DNA of 64,000 nucleotides from Bolinopsis microptera (GCF_026151205.1 NC_087072.1:16199669-16263668); one strand, 5' to 3'; shown: positions 1-19,567, counted from the stretch's first letter. Notes: a model not told the origin generated them from the sequence alone. Numbers and translations: made by a program.

Positions 1-388
1 TATAACCTATAGCTTTTCAGCAGATTTTATAATAGGTTGTAGAACGTTTAACCAAACACGGTAGTAATGATGTCTTATCAGCTATGTCCGACCTTTGCTT
101 TTTTAACTGATGCTAGCGCTGTTGCAATTTTGATAATCATAATGTAAGGGCTAACCCCGTTTTCACCATTCGTCTTTTGCCGTAAAAAATGGATGTTGCA
201 TCTCGATGGCGAGAACATTTTCACTATTGATGACGAAAAATTGTCAGGGATATATTTATTGTTTGGTCAAAAAAAGTTGTTCGCCGATTTCGACAACAAA
301 TTTTCGTTTGGATCAATATCAATCCTAATGGCACTCCCAAAGTGGAATATTTACAATTATCACAAAGTTTTTAATCAATTTCAGTGTC

Positions 389-3300
389 ATGTTTGGAATG
401 ATCGGTTTTGTGGCGCTGGTAGCCATAATCTCCCTCGCTTCTGTGCTGCTCTGCCGGGCATTCCCTCAAAAGGTCTGTTTTTTTTTCAGTTAACTTATTG
501 AAATTATACCTATCCTTTCTTAGTAATAGTTCTTAACCATTAAGATCCCTTCATCATCTAACGTTTTACATTTAAAACATTTTATTTATTATTTTTCAGA
601 TCGATATTTTGAAGGCTAAAGATGTCACCGTTGATCAGGTTTGCTGATATTATCAGCTAGACTGTCGAATGATAGTAGTACCGTGATACATCATTCTCAT
701 TTAAAGATAAACCATATCGATTCTTATTCTTGATAAGATGCTACTTTGATTATAGCCACTATTATAGCCACAATTATAGCCACTATTATAGCCACTATCC
801 CACATCAGTTGAAACAGTCAGATAGAACAGGAGCTGTAGACCGGGTTAGGATAAGTTACCAAGATGCATGTTACCAGGAGGATCAGGCCTGGCTACAAGA
901 GAAGGTTTGTAGTACTAGATAAACTCATAATTAGTGTAATTACTATAATATATGTGGATAATTATTATGATTATCAACCTAATTAGAGGTAATTTGAAAT
1001 TTCAGTCCTTAAGGTGGGCTAAATGACTCTCAAACTCCCAGTGGAGGTTACTGTAAAACTGGTATACATTTAATTAGTACTGCTGCAATCAGACTATCTG
1101 GTTCCTATTAATTATTCACCTTCTCGCAGCAAAACGCGGAAGATGGTTTGCAAAAGCAAAGGATTGAGTTAGAGTTGGCAGAGAGTCGAGCTAGAATAGG
1201 ATCTGAGATCTTGGAGAAAGCCCAAAGGAATCAGGAGGACTCTATCCACATTGATCAAGCTCTACAAAGAAAGGTTTTACTGATGATTTACTCAACCTCA
1301 TTCTTTAAAAAGATGAATACTAGGCTATCCATTATCGGTATGAAATCTTTTATGTAGATAAACAGATAAAGATTTAGGTTTTATCTAGATAAAACCGATA
1401 AAACCGATAATTTTTCTGCTGAAGGCAAAAGCCAAAATGTTTTCCAAATTTCACAAAAACTAATTGTCGATTTTTATCACTGTTTACCAGTAATCTTGGT
1501 ACAGTACCTTCCTTTCTTCTGAAAATGTTAGAGCACCAGTTTTCTTATCCTGAGAGCAGGGATGAACATCTCCTGAAAACAGTAGTTATTATTATTATCA
1601 AACTTTACACAAATCCAAAGTAGTTACTAAGAACATCCTAAAGACCTGATAAGTCTACTTAAAAGACTTGTAGAACTGAAAACTTACTATAAATACAAAA
1701 AATGGAACTTAAAACTGAACTTATCAAAATCAAAAATTATGCAAAAAATTGAACTTAAAACTGAAATTATTGAACTAAACAAATTTAAAATAAATTTCTC
1801 CACAATTGGCGGTTCGAGGCTAAATACCTTAAGTCTGTCAAGTCGTCACTATTATTCAAATTAATCTTTCTTTTATTCAAATCGTCTAAAATAGTTTTAA
1901 AAATATTACATTGATGTCTACCAATCCTTCCCCTCATATTTGACATACTATCAACAGCAAAATTTAGAGCTAGTTGTGGTGGTGAGTTGCAGTCGCTACG
2001 AAGAATGTGCCCAAACATTTTCCAGCGGGATTTATGAACTCTCTCTGAAAGTGGAGTTACATTGCAACGAGCATACAAGTCCTTGTTGCTGATGATGCGG
2101 GGATAGGTCATGTTGATGATACGTCTTAGATGTTTTCGTTGACACACATCAACTTTATTGATAATGTTCTGTGGAGCTGCCCAGCTGTTACAGTTGTACA
2201 ATAAAACAGGGGTAACAAATGCTTCATACAGCTTGATTTTTACAGGAAGAGAAATGCGGGATTTCTCTGCCCATACCTTGCTGTATTTCTCAAAGGCAAC
2301 GTAAGCAAGGATGCATCGGCGAGAGATATCAGCCTTACTGCAGAGCTTGGATCCAAGAGAAATAGTGTTGCGCCAGGGCTCTCTGTTCTTCACGGGTTCA
2401 CCCTTGGCGTCTACCTCGTCCTTATCTGCAATGTAGAAGTGGACATGTTCTGTTTTGTCCTCGTTCACAAACAGGTTCCATTCTTCAAGGATCTCCTTAC
2501 ATATGGGCAGCATTTCTTTAAGAGTTTCCTCATCCTCATCTGCAAAATCGCCATCGTCGGCGTATTCCCATTCAATAGGCATGAGGGTCTCGGGGTTGAA
2601 CGGTTGGTTAGGCCGAATGGTAATCACTACTGCACGGAAGTGGTACAGAGCTCCAGCAAAGTACAGTGTGAAGAATGCACCAGATGCAGCATCACCTTGA
2701 AACGAACCCTCGGATGTTTCAAACTCTAAAGAAATGGTTTTGTTGATTTTTATCCTCAATTTGGTGTTGGAGAGCAAGTATCTCGCCAAACGAATGTCAT
2801 CCTCACAACAACCAGCATCAGCCAAAAGATCCAGGATAACTGATCTCTTGATGGTATCGAAGGCCGAGCTCATGTCGATTCCCATCTTGTGGAACTCCCA
2901 TCTCTTCTCTTTCACAACAGAAATCAGAATTCGTTGAGTCCAGACAATATTGGCACAACTATGACCAGCCTTGTAGGCATTTTGCCATGGTCCTGTGTAC
3001 TCTGCAATTTGTCTTTGAATTCTGTGTAGAGTAATCAAGGAGAGCAGTTTCCTAGTTCCATTCAGAAGGCAAAGAGGTCTGAGGCTCTTTAGAGGTCCTT
3101 TTGGTTTCCCTGGCTTCTGAAGAGGGGTTAGAAACCCTTCCGTAAAAGAGGGTACATGCTCATGTACTTCGAATGATCGATTAATGAGACATGCATATTG
3201 CTGGAAGAATACAGGTGGTGCGTACTTCAGCAGCTCGTTAGGAATCTCATCAGGACTTACTGCTTTTCCATTTTTCAACTTTGAAGCAGCATATTGGACT

Positions 3301-6300
3301 TCTAAGGAAGTTATAGGAGTATTCAGAGGACGTGGGAGTCCAGTGAAAGGTACCAAAGGAGGGTCTGAGCTGGTGTAGTGATTTTTAAACCACTCTCTAA
3401 TGATACTTGCTTTCTCATCGTCACTTGCAACTAGCTGATTTTCAGAGTTGAAGACAGATATTGGCTCTGACTCTTTGTTGGCAGCAAGAGCTCTGGTAGC
3501 CTCGAACATCCTCTTCGTGTCATCTGCAGCGTTGATGGTGTCAGCTAGTTGGTTGGCTAGAGCTGTTCCTAGCACTTTAAAACGTTTATTGATATCGTTC
3601 TTGAGTTTATTGATACGTTTTCTCAATACTGTCCTGTCTCTAACTGAATTGTCGTTCAGTTCTTGTAAAAGTTTGTGTCTCTCGTCAGACATATTACATA
3701 CATGCTGATCTGATGAATGATGATGTCTTTGGGTTTTCTTCTTGACACCCACAGTGTTAGAGGCTGAAGACTTGATAGTTTCAAACAGCTGTTTGAATCC
3801 TGTCTTAGTGTCAGCGGAAGGTGGAAGACTGTCAATTTGCTGAGTGACAGTTTGCTGGTACTGATCTTGTAGTTCCTTGTTACAAACCAGCGATGTCGTG
3901 TTGTACCTTTTAGCAGCTGATGTACTGTTTCGGTATAACTTAGTTTGCTGCCTCAGGTCTATGGTAGCTTTTACAATCTTATGATCAGAATGTAGTTTAG
4001 CTCCTGCATAGGCCCTTGCATCATTGAGAAAAACAGTGCTGCGTGACCGGCATAAAACATAATCAATCTGAGAAAAATAAGGGCGACTTCTTTTGGTCTT
4101 CTTGTCTTTCACCCAACCAGTTCTTGTGGTTATATGACGACTGGAATGACGAAATGCAGTGTTTGCAGCAAACAAACCATTAGAAACAAGAAAATCCAAT
4201 AATCTCCCACCATTTTCATTTCGTCTTCCAAAACAGTAGTACACTAGTTATCTTCAAAACAGTAGAGCAACATTTTTTGGTTGTTCTTATTCTTTATATC
4301 ATCCCTTATTCCCATTTCCCACTATTATATAGTTGATAATACTCTACTTCAGATTGTCTGTGATGGCAGAGTTTTAAAAACTCGCATCCTATGGGACCTG
4401 GCAGTAGAACTAACAAAGCGAGACCCTCTTACTCTGGCACCGATCATTGAGAAGGCTAGAAGGAAAAAGATCAACGAAGAAGAGAGAATCTTGAAGTGGG
4501 CTCGGGAAATACTTTTCTTCTTGGAGTAGTAAGTTTGATGTTCTGGTTTTTAATGTCAAACCTTCCATTTTTAGAGTCTCATACTCAGTAAAAATAACAC
4601 TATATAAATTAGTTTAGCGCACTAGTAACTCTGTTGAAATTTCCAAATATTTCCACTTTTACAAACATTCTCCACTGCCCGCAGTGCTGACGCGTTGGAG
4701 AGGGCATTAGAAGGGGGCTCATACGAAGAATTGTGTAATATTCTAGCTAAAATTAGAGATCTGGGCTTTGAGAAGAAATGTGCTCGACTCGTCTTCCGAG
4801 CTAAACTCAAAACGGAGAGGATTGAAAAGTTTCAGGTAAGAAACTGGGTAAAATTTTAATTTTTCATTACATTTGCTCTATAATGATACACTGAGTATTA
4901 CAAGGAAGTAATCAAATCTGGAAAAAGGTAAAATAAAATAAAGGTAAAACATCAGTTTCATACTCAGCACCTGTTAAAAGCTGTGTTGGAGATGAACCAC
5001 ATGCAGATGCAGGATCTCATCGATTACTCCGACCCGGATGAAGGGGGTGATAACCCTGCACCAGAATCCCTTATGAGGGTATGACAATTGTCACAGCTAT
5101 TCTGTTTTCAACCTACTTTTTATATCTTCTGTACTTATCAATTCACGCTATTTAAATAAATGTTTGCATCATCCTGAATTATCCCAATATGTAATTTTAT
5201 ATATTATACAATTTATATGTAATTTATATGATGTCACCGTATAAATAAATTAATATAATAATAATATAATACATGTAGATTGTAGATATATCTGTATTAT
5301 ATCATAGCATTCGTTTATTTAAACGGTGAGATCACACTCCGTAACACTCTGTAACACTCCGTAACATACTGTAACACTCGGTAACACTCTGTGAGTAACT
5401 CCGTAACACTCTATAACACTCCGTCTCCAGGTTCTGCAGGCAATAGCAAAGTTACTAGGGGGTGAGGAGGAGTGCTGGATGGAGCTCCAAGCGATGGTTA
5501 CCAGAATGGGAGAGGGCTCTCTTAAACGGAGGGCTATGTGCTGTGAAGTTGAGATGATTCCTCCTGAAATGTTAGTTGTTTGTCATCTGTTGAAGATTAG
5601 TGTGTATGTAGTTCACTGATCTTTTTATTGGGTTAAACTTCGAAAAAAAGTACTCGTTAAATAAACAGTGCTGAATGTCGCATACTAGAATCCTCGCTCG
5701 ATTTAATGTTACCTACACCGCTAGAAGCCATTTCCTAATTAAAATTGTACCTTCCTCCGAAGTACTGGATAATGTATTCATACTTCCTAGTAACGGCCGG
5801 TCCAAGGGCCTGGACTCATCTGGTTATCATCATTTATAATTTATAAGATAAACAAATCATTAGTAATATATTTAAATTAAGGTCCCTAAAATTGCAGGAG
5901 AAACAGTTTATAAACCGCTGCCGAATATAATCACCACATCACAATGGCTACAAAGTCATTATTATTGAACAAAAGTGATCGCTTTTGTTCAAGAATAATG
6001 ACTTCGTAGCTAATTAAGGATATCGATCTTATTATGTAAATGTTCACTGCAGACCCATAGTGGTTAATGTTCGAAACTTTGCCGGCCGTAATTGCCTAAT
6101 CTTCGCAGAATAACAGAGGTTTCGACGCTGCTAAAAGAGATAGATGATATAACGATCCAGGAGGAATGTCCAATTGCTCTACCCATGTACAAGTTAGTAC
6201 TGACCATCTGGAAATTATCCGCAAATTATCTTTTTTCGTGATTATTAACTCCGTGAAGTGCTTATCTGAAAAATTGCCGTTTTTCGAGCGACCATAAAAT

Positions 6301-6619
6301 CTGTAGTTATTAAGTAGTTGGATACGTGAGCAAGTTAATTACCTGGTCGCGCGCTTTACAATTTATTTGAATCAAGTTCTCTGGATATGATAGTTTAAAT
6401 CGCTTACCATATCCTTAATAATAATAACTCACGTTTGCTCCGTTCATTGGAATATCTTGTCCCCTGTTCAGATGGTGCCAAAGTATAGTGGAGGAGCGGT
6501 TTATAATGAACGAGGAGCTGCACTTGGTGAACCAGGAGAAGTTAGCGGCTATCCCAGCTCCACAAGTCTCTTCTATCAATAGTCCCAGAACTAGGAAACA
6601 CAGGATACAGCCTATCTAA
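389..6619 (+). CDS. Membrane-anchored coiled-coil protein, ten exons
   Basis: I do not recognise the family. Ten exons join in consistent phase: 389-472, 600-638, 809-904, 1130-1273, 4353-4528, 4685-4835, 4968-5078, 5431-5570, 6109-6192, 6472-6619 (TAA), giving 390 residues. Every junction is GT-AG. The first 22 residues are a hydrophobic helix followed by CRAFPQK, so the protein is probably a type II or signal-anchored membrane protein. About residues 29-125 are charged and heptad-like (coiled coil). The rest is mostly helical, with a segment containing PESLMRVLQAIAKLLG and later IPPEI and MYKWCQSIVE; their order recalls the dynein heavy-chain stalk region, an impression that needs profile searching. 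The acceptor at 382-384 leaves one base before the ATG codon frame, so either ATG 389 is the start or an upstream exon exists. The 3.1 kb fourth intron carries an antisense LINE. Confidence 0.72.
749..800. repeat. Short tandem repeat, ATTATAGCCACT unit
   Basis: About four imperfect copies of a 12-13 bp unit (ATTATAGCCACT) lie immediately upstream of the third exon of the first gene and run almost into its splice acceptor. Confidence 0.8.
1785..4244 (-). mobile_element. 5'-truncated LINE: endonuclease C-terminus plus reverse transcriptase
   Basis: This 819-codon open frame is a non-LTR retrotransposon ORF2. Residues 1-95 are the C-terminal part of an AP-type endonuclease (QIDYVLC, then SDHKIV). 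The reverse transcriptase follows, with motif A MGIDMSSAFD, motif B GSFQGDAASG and motif C EWEYADD with both catalytic aspartates intact. The C-terminal region has the RWKMFGHILR segment common in LINE polymerases. The frame begins at a GTG, and the catalytic N-terminus of the endonuclease and any ORF1 are missing, so the copy is 5'-truncated. The RT frame is nonetheless uninterrupted, suggesting recent insertion or an active family. It sits antisense in intron 4 of the coiled-coil gene. The clade is not assigned. Confidence 0.93.
5336..5426. repeat. GTAACACTCY tandem repeat
   Basis: Eight or nine degenerate copies of a 10-bp unit (GTAACACTCC/T) fill the end of the intron just before the exon at 5431; the last unit merges into the polypyrimidine tract. 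Confidence 0.85.
5947..6010. repeat. Near-perfect 64-bp palindrome
   Basis: Arms of about 29 bp starting GCTACAAAGTCATT and ending AATGACTTCGTAGC surround a centre at GTGATCGC. It lies in the intron between the exons at 5431 and 6109. It is probably a short foldback or MITE remnant. Confidence 0.8.
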
Positions 6620-12992
<6,373 letters not shown>

Positions 12993-13044
12993 CATAGACA
13001 AGTAGCTTTGTCAAGGCTGACCAAGACAAAGCTACTTGTCTATG
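12993..13044. repeat. Perfect 20-bp inverted repeat
   Basis: CATAGACAAGTAGCTTTGTC and its exact complement are separated by about 12 bp. It forms a strong hairpin, probably the relic of a small foldback element. Confidence 0.9.
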
Positions 13045-13160
13045 TTACTGAAGGAAGTTGGAAAAACTCTAAAGAGGAATGGCGAACCCTGATGCGGGAC
13101 AGGGATATATAGAGGGGGTTATCTGGCGTAGATCGGACTTAGTTCCGACATAGTAGTAGT

Positions 13161-13379
13161 AATGATTCCAGGGATAATATCCGGTAGTAGAGACTAGGTA
13201 GGACAAGTGAAACTACTGTTTAGGAGGAAATGCGAGCTTTCAGTGTGCTACACTTTCATCAGGCTAAAATTAAAAGGGGTAGCACACTGAAAGCTCGCGT
13301 TTCCTCATAAACAGTAGTTTCACTTGTCCTACCTAGTCTCTACTAGTACTATAACCGGATATTATCCCTGGAATCATTA
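13161..13379. mobile_element. Foldback (MITE-like) element with ~90-bp arms
   Basis: The left arm runs from AATGATTCCAGGGATAATAT through to a segment ending CAGTGTGCTAC, and is repeated in reverse complement at 13290-13379, with a loop of about 35 bp. Arms are over 90% identical. No coding capacity, so this is a nonautonomous foldback DNA element. Confidence 0.85.
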
Positions 13380-15803
13380 TCTTATCATGAGACTGATAAA
13401 CAACGAACCTCTCCAGAATCTCATAGTAGTAGTAGTAGTAGTAATTTGTTTGTTTGTTGTCCGGACGGTGCCGGTAGTTCTGATGACCAATTTACAAAAA
13501 AAGTTATATTCAAATAATATTATAAGTAAAGAGCTGCACCCCAATTTCAGTAGTCTGAAAACGTGAAAAATCAAAAATGATCGCTGCCTACATGTCAAAA
13601 TCAATTTTATATCTCAAAGACTTTCAGTCTTGCATGGAAAATATAATGTGAAATATTATCTCAGTGATTCTAACATCACAATCACATTAACCGAGTCCTG
13701 AAAATAAATACAAAAACGTTTCTCATAAACAGTTTTCAAGATAAGTTATTTGTCCACACTACACACTTTACCTCCTTTGATGAAGTGTCTTTTGTCTGGC
13801 TCGTCGTTTGATCTCTTCTTGTGTCCTAATACAAGCTGTTGCTGCTTGGCACCTTCCTCTGGAGACCTATATGGATTATGGGCTGAAGAGTGAAGAAGAC
13901 TTTACTGAAAAGTTCCGAACTACGGAGCCTTGTTCTAATAGAACAATTTACCAACATTTTGGAGTACAGGAAAAGTGACAAAGAAGGTCTAAACTTTAAG
14001 TTTTAATTCACAATTTTCAAAAAATTCCCACTGTTATATAATAGCACACAAATAATATCACCACCTTAGATTCGAGACGTTGGCACAGCACACGTCTGCT
14101 CATTAAGGGCATTTATAATGTACTGTCTCACAATTTCTCTGCCCCAATTGACGTGTGTCAATCAACTAGGCTCCTGTAAAAGAACCCCGCTATCGAAGAA
14201 GAGTTTTATCCACTCGGAATACCATTCTGAGTTAAACTGTAATGTATTAATAGTAAGACCAGCTTGTAAAGTGGCTGGTTCCTAATTGTATTCCCAGTCT
14301 TGCACTATTTTATATGTGTTTATTAGCACTATTTTCTGTCACCTAACTTATTTTGCTACTATCCCTTTATATGTTCTCTTTCTCAAGAAACCGTCTTAAT
14401 TTTTTAAATTAAAAAACTGCCTATTTTCACGTCGTGGTTTATACTATTTTGTAAAGTGCTTTAACTTTGACAGTAAACAATTCTGGTAAAGCGAGCTTGA
14501 TAACGGAAAGTACCGTATTAATATTATGAGAAGCAATTATAGTTTGCCATAATTTCGTTTTAATTGTTTATCATGGATATTAGACATAATTTTAACCTCA
14601 ATTGTTACGACTTTGCAATTGTTACGACGTTACAATGACAACCGTTTTAAATTTTCGCGCTGTATAAGTATTAAAGTATTCAGTTGTTTTGTCAGTATAA
14701 TTTATGGCTGGTTTACTAAACTTTCTTAAATATCTTCAACATTTAAAAGCTAACAGAGTGCGACTATGAAAATATATAACGCCAGAACATCTGAAGAACC
14801 AGTTATTAGTGTCGTCACAATTAGAATTATCATTCGTCTGCGAACGTCATTGGTCGTAACGCTGAATGTCCATGACATTGGGAGCATATCATTATTATGT
14901 GTCTACATGTATACTCACTCTTCTCGGTTATTATAATGACACATATTTACCAGTGTCTATTTGTTCACACTTTTAGTTTTACTGACAAATGTGTGCTGCT
15001 TATTTAGCACGGTTTCATAATCAATCCTCTTCAACAACACTGAGAGTAAGTTTTCTCTCCTTGATCAGAGTGGGTCATTAGGAAATGAACGTGTTGATAA
15101 AGCGAAGTGATGTTAACTTCTGGAGTGGTGGGTTAGTGGTCTGCGTGCTATCACTTTCATGAGGCTCTATTACTGCTCCTCGGCCGTCCAACCGTATTGT
15201 CTATAATAGTGGACATCATTGTGGCGATTACGCACAATTACCTTCACGAACATTCACTATTCTCGTGAATATGTTTATTATGTAGAGACATGGTGGTGTT
15301 ATTGTTTAGTGCAGAGTTACTGAAATGTTACCGATACTCTTTATGCGTTGAACATGGACAAAAGTTTTTAATTCCAAATAATTGTTCATCAGTGTATAAG
15401 TACAGTATCCAATGAAGTTTAAGTTTATTTCATTGCGTCACCTTTGATGTCATTATATACAGTCCCCATTTATATATTTAATTATACATTAAGTCGTATT
15501 TATTATTTATTCGTTAAATAACGCGTTGTATTATGCTCATGTCAGATCATTGCAAATGATAACGTTCAGGGTAAAGTAAACTATTGTGGTCCTTTTTAAT
15601 CGTCATGTTGTTTAATTGCGAAATTCTTGAAGTGATGCTGCAAATTTGGTTGTTTGAATGATAATAATTACTGGACAAAGAAAAGGACTCAGAATAAGCT
15701 CCTACATTTTTTCGATGTAGTATTTAGTACAACGAAGTTTACTTTGTATCTGGATGATTGGACCTCTGAGTTCTTCAGTGAGGTTGTCACGTGCACTGCA
15801 CTT
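13380..15803. other. Gene-free intergenic stretch
   Basis: A short run of TAG/AGT trinucleotides at 13424-13442, then AT-rich DNA with no supported exon, RNA or repeat structure. Confidence 0.55.
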
Positions 15804-15942
15804 TGTGAAAACCAGAGCACGAAAAAACTTTATACTTTTAACTTTTAGTTGTGTTACAAACTTTTAAGTTTTTAACTTTAAAAAGTTAAAGTTTTTAACA
15901 CAACTAAAAGTATAAAGTTTTTTTCGTGCTCTGGTTTCCACA
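15804..15942. repeat. Foldback element, ~60-bp arms
   Basis: The left arm starts TGTGAAAACCAGAGCACG and continues through TATACTTTTAACTTTTAGTT; its reverse complement ends at CTCTGGTTTCCACA. The loop is made of short AACTTTAAAAAGTT palindromes. Confidence 0.85.
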
Positions 15943-16162
15943 ACGTTAAACAGCACACGATCCAAAGCTTGATCTTTCATATCTTTGATCGCCGACAATT
16001 CTCATTGTGGTGAACCAGTTAGCAGGTTATTACGTTTGATGCAAGTTAAAATTTGTTAACAAGTAGGACTAAAAAGTTGAGCTTTATTTTCCGTATTTAG
16101 TCGATCATTTATCACTTACAACCTGTACATCCAAACGTCGATAATTGTGTCCTTTTGTATTT

Positions 16163-16310
16163 TTACCAAAACCCACAATTAGGTAGAGTTGACCGTCGCT
16201 AGTGTATCCTTTCCCCAAATAAAAGAAATGATGTCAATATGAATTTCTTTTGTTATATTTTACCCATGACGCTACTCCATTCTCCAAAACTAGTTTTGTT
16301 TTTATCTATT
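16163..16310. repeat. Diverged fragment of the CCAAAACCCA TIR family
   Basis: TTTTACCAAAACCCACAATT followed by a TAGAGTTGACCGTCGCTAGTG-like segment matches, with divergence, the ends of the elements at 36690-37210 and 41245-41757. Only part of one terminal repeat is clear. Confidence 0.65.
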
Positions 16311-17070
16311 ACATCATAATATAAACTAGTCGGAATAAATGGTTGTTGGTCTGGATGACTCAGATCTAAATAATCCTTCAGTTTTACAGGGCCGGCTATA
16401 CCACTACCAGCAAACAGAATTCGTACTTCGTTTCTTCATTTTGAGTTTGACACGGTCCACGAATTGTTCAATTTGTCATTAGTAGCGCTATTTTGATGCG
16501 GTTCACTATAGTGCTTCATAGTTCATCTTTCAAACATATCAATTACAGACAGATGAATTTCAGGCTGGTAATTTTCTGAGACTTATAATTTTCAAAACAG
16601 TAATTTACAATTTACAAGCATTTCGTTTTCTGACTTATCAGTATCACCATGAAATTAGATGTATCATTTAATTTACAATTTTGAACCGATCAATGCTTAA
16701 CTAATGACTAAATCATCATCATACAGGGTTTACAATAGGATTTTTATCTAAAAGCACGTTATGGTTCATTTATAAGACACCAATCTAAGCAGAGAATGTT
16801 CATTTACAATTTAGAATGGAAACATTTCAAATACTCCCACTAGTATTTTAGTTACGTCACTAATGGCACTGGTTTATACTGAGTGCTAGGCATTAAGAGC
16901 TAAGTGACTAAGCACAATAATGCATTTTAAATGATTGTAAAGAAATTAGTCTCATAATAGGTTGGTTTTTGTGGTTTTTCAGATTACGTGATCTCCCGGT
17001 CAACATTCAACATCATTGTTGGTCTATTATTCTATGTGAACTGACAATTCTTAATTTATATACCCGACGG

Positions 17071-17930
17071 GGGTGATGCAACGTCAATTAATGTCAGTAT
17101 TCCATAAAAACCCCAAACTGACATTGACATTAATTGACATTAATTGACATTAATTGACATTAATTGACATTAATTGACATTAATTGACATTAATTGACAT
17201 TAATTGACATTAATTGACATTAATTGACATTAATTGACATTAATTGACATTAAGTTGTCTTGAAATTTGAGATTATCATTATTCGATAAATATTCAAGAT
17301 ATTCACGTCTATGTAAGTTAGACCGGTTCAAAAAAACAAAATGTCCTTGAATAATTATGAGTATGTTCTTATCTGTTGATCCTTAGGTTCAAAGACCACA
17401 AAAAAAAATGTCAGCTTCCAACTCTTCCATCTTCGGTCCCCACCGGCCACGCCCATATTTTATTGGTTTCTTATACAGGTAAAATATCTAAAATCGGCTT
17501 TTTTAGTATGAAGGAGTAATGTTAGCTGTTTAAGATTCGTTATTCAAATATAAATGTCATGAAGGCATTTCGTTTAATGTGGGTTTTAAGTTCTGATGAT
17601 GTTGAGAACCACGCCCTTGGATGGCCACGCCTATTTAAGAAAATTAAATTTCGGGAAACCGTATTATTTTAGTTTTATTGTCTAATGATCTGAATTTTTT
17701 TCACATTTCACATTTCCATATGTGATAGTAGTGAATAAATTGATGATATAAACGTTCTAAAGTGCTAAAAATATGGTAGAACTACATAATCTCTGGTCGA
17801 AAAATATCGTGTCAATTAATGTCAGTATTCCAAAATTTTGCAAAACTGACATTGACATTAATTGACATTAATTGACATTAATTGACATTAATTGACATTA
17901 ATTGACATTAATTGACGTTGCATTCCCCCC
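17071..17930. mobile_element. 0.86-kb TIR element carrying two TTGACATTAA tandem arrays
   Basis: The ends are inverted: ATGCAACGTCAATTAATGTC at 17076 and its complement ending GTTGCAT at 17923, extended outward by G-rich and C-rich stretches. Two arrays of the 10-bp unit TTGACATTAA (about 14 copies at 17119-17253 and 6 at 17853-17915) point the same way. Each is preceded by the same ~40-bp module (TTAATGTCAGTATTCC ... ACTGACATTGAC), itself a hairpin. No open frame, so the element is nonautonomous. Confidence 0.75.
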
Positions 17931-18785
17931 TACCCGACAGAACTACCCCTACACCCTAGATCCTTTATTAGAAAGCGGTTCTCTGTCATCGCTTTTTCTT
18001 TCAGGGCAAATTAAAATTGTCCGATATTTCAATTAAAATAGATCAAATCAAAGTATTCAAGCCCTTTTGGAAATTTCTCCCAATAACGTCTAGATAATTT
18101 TTAGGTATTTAAGCATCGCCACTCTTACAACACAATCATTTTTTGTCAATCTGGTAACTTTTTGTACTATTTAACGGCCAGGCTAGTTGTCGGTTGGCAG
18201 TGTGCTTATCAACACTAGTCACAAACAGTAAAATAATTCTACCCTTTATACGTACAACTATAAACTATTATATAATATATATATATTTGAGACATTCAGT
18301 GAAACAGTAAAACACGAAATTCACATTAAGCTATCGATTGTGTAATCTTTACATGTCTCATTCTGAAAGCAAGTTTATTAAAATAACTGTTCTATGAAGT
18401 AAATTAAAAACATGACAAAAATAGATCAATACTGAGATGGGAAATTTGTGAGTAAGTCTCATTCAATCATAAGATATAAACAAAAGATGCAGAGGTGAAA
18501 GTAAACATCAAAATGCAAGTGTCTGTGGAAAGATTAATATTAAAACATATCATATATATGTATAATTCCTTCTTGGACAGTAGACCTAAAATAAGATTAA
18601 AGAGTATCGTTTTTTGTAATAGTTTCCACTTGCAAGTTGCTGTGTAGGGGAATATACCGTATAGATAATTGTGGTCACCATGGATCAAACGCCAACTTAA
18701 TTTCGGAGCTTAACTTCATTAATAGACTTGGATGTGAGCCACTATTTATAGGGAGGCATTCACATGAAGTTTTATACCGTATAAT

Positions 18786-18846
18786 CAGCCCCAAAATAAG
18801 ACTATAAATTATAGTAAATAATAAATATAGCCTTATTTTGGGGCTG
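18786..18846. repeat. 61-bp palindrome
   Basis: CAGCCCCAAAATAAG and its complement (with one extra C/T) flank an AT-rich loop. Small foldback sequence. Confidence 0.85.
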
Positions 18847-18950
18847 GTCGTACACCAATCCCATTTGTACGTCAAGTTAGACTACAAGTGTCTCAATAGT
18901 TAGTAGATCAGTTTAAGTGTTTAGATGGGAAGAGCACGCTGTACCGGGTA

Positions 18951-19567
18951 CCCCCTAGCAATAGCTGTATCCCCTAGCAATAGCTGTATCCCCTAGCAAT
19001 AGCTGTATCCCCTAGCAATAGATGTATCCCCTAGCAATAGCTGTACCCCTAGCAATAGCTGTATCCCCTAGCAATAGCTGTATCCCTAGCAATAGCTGTA
19101 TCCCTAGCAATAGCTGTATCCCCTAGCAATAGATGTATCCCCTAGCAATAGCTGTACCCCTAGCAATAGCTGTATCCCCTAGCAATAGCTGTATCCCCTA
19201 GCAATAGCTGTATCCCCTAGCAATAGCTGTACCCCTAGCAATAGCTGTATCTCCTAGCAATAGCTGTATCCCCTAGCAATAGCTGTATCCCCTAGCAATA
19301 GCTGTATCCCCTAGCAATAGCTGTATCCCCTAGCAATAGCTGTACCCCCTAGCAATAGCTGTACCCCCTAGCAATAGCTGTACCCCTAGCAATAGCTGTA
19401 TCCCCTAGCAATAGTTGTATCCCTAGCAATAGCTGTATCCCCTAGCAATAGATGTATCCCCTAGCAATAGCTGTATCCCCTAGCAATAGCTGTATCCCTA
19501 GCAATAGCTGTATCCCCTAGCAATAGCTGTATCTCCTAGCAATAGCTGTATCCCCTAGCAACAGCTG
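18951..19567. repeat. 19-bp minisatellite, ~33 copies
   Basis: Units of CCCCTAGCAATAGCTGTAT vary from 18 to 20 bp by loss or gain of one C and by single substitutions (AGCTG to AGATG or AGTTG). Variant units recur in the same order, indicating local segmental duplication within the array. Confidence 0.97.
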
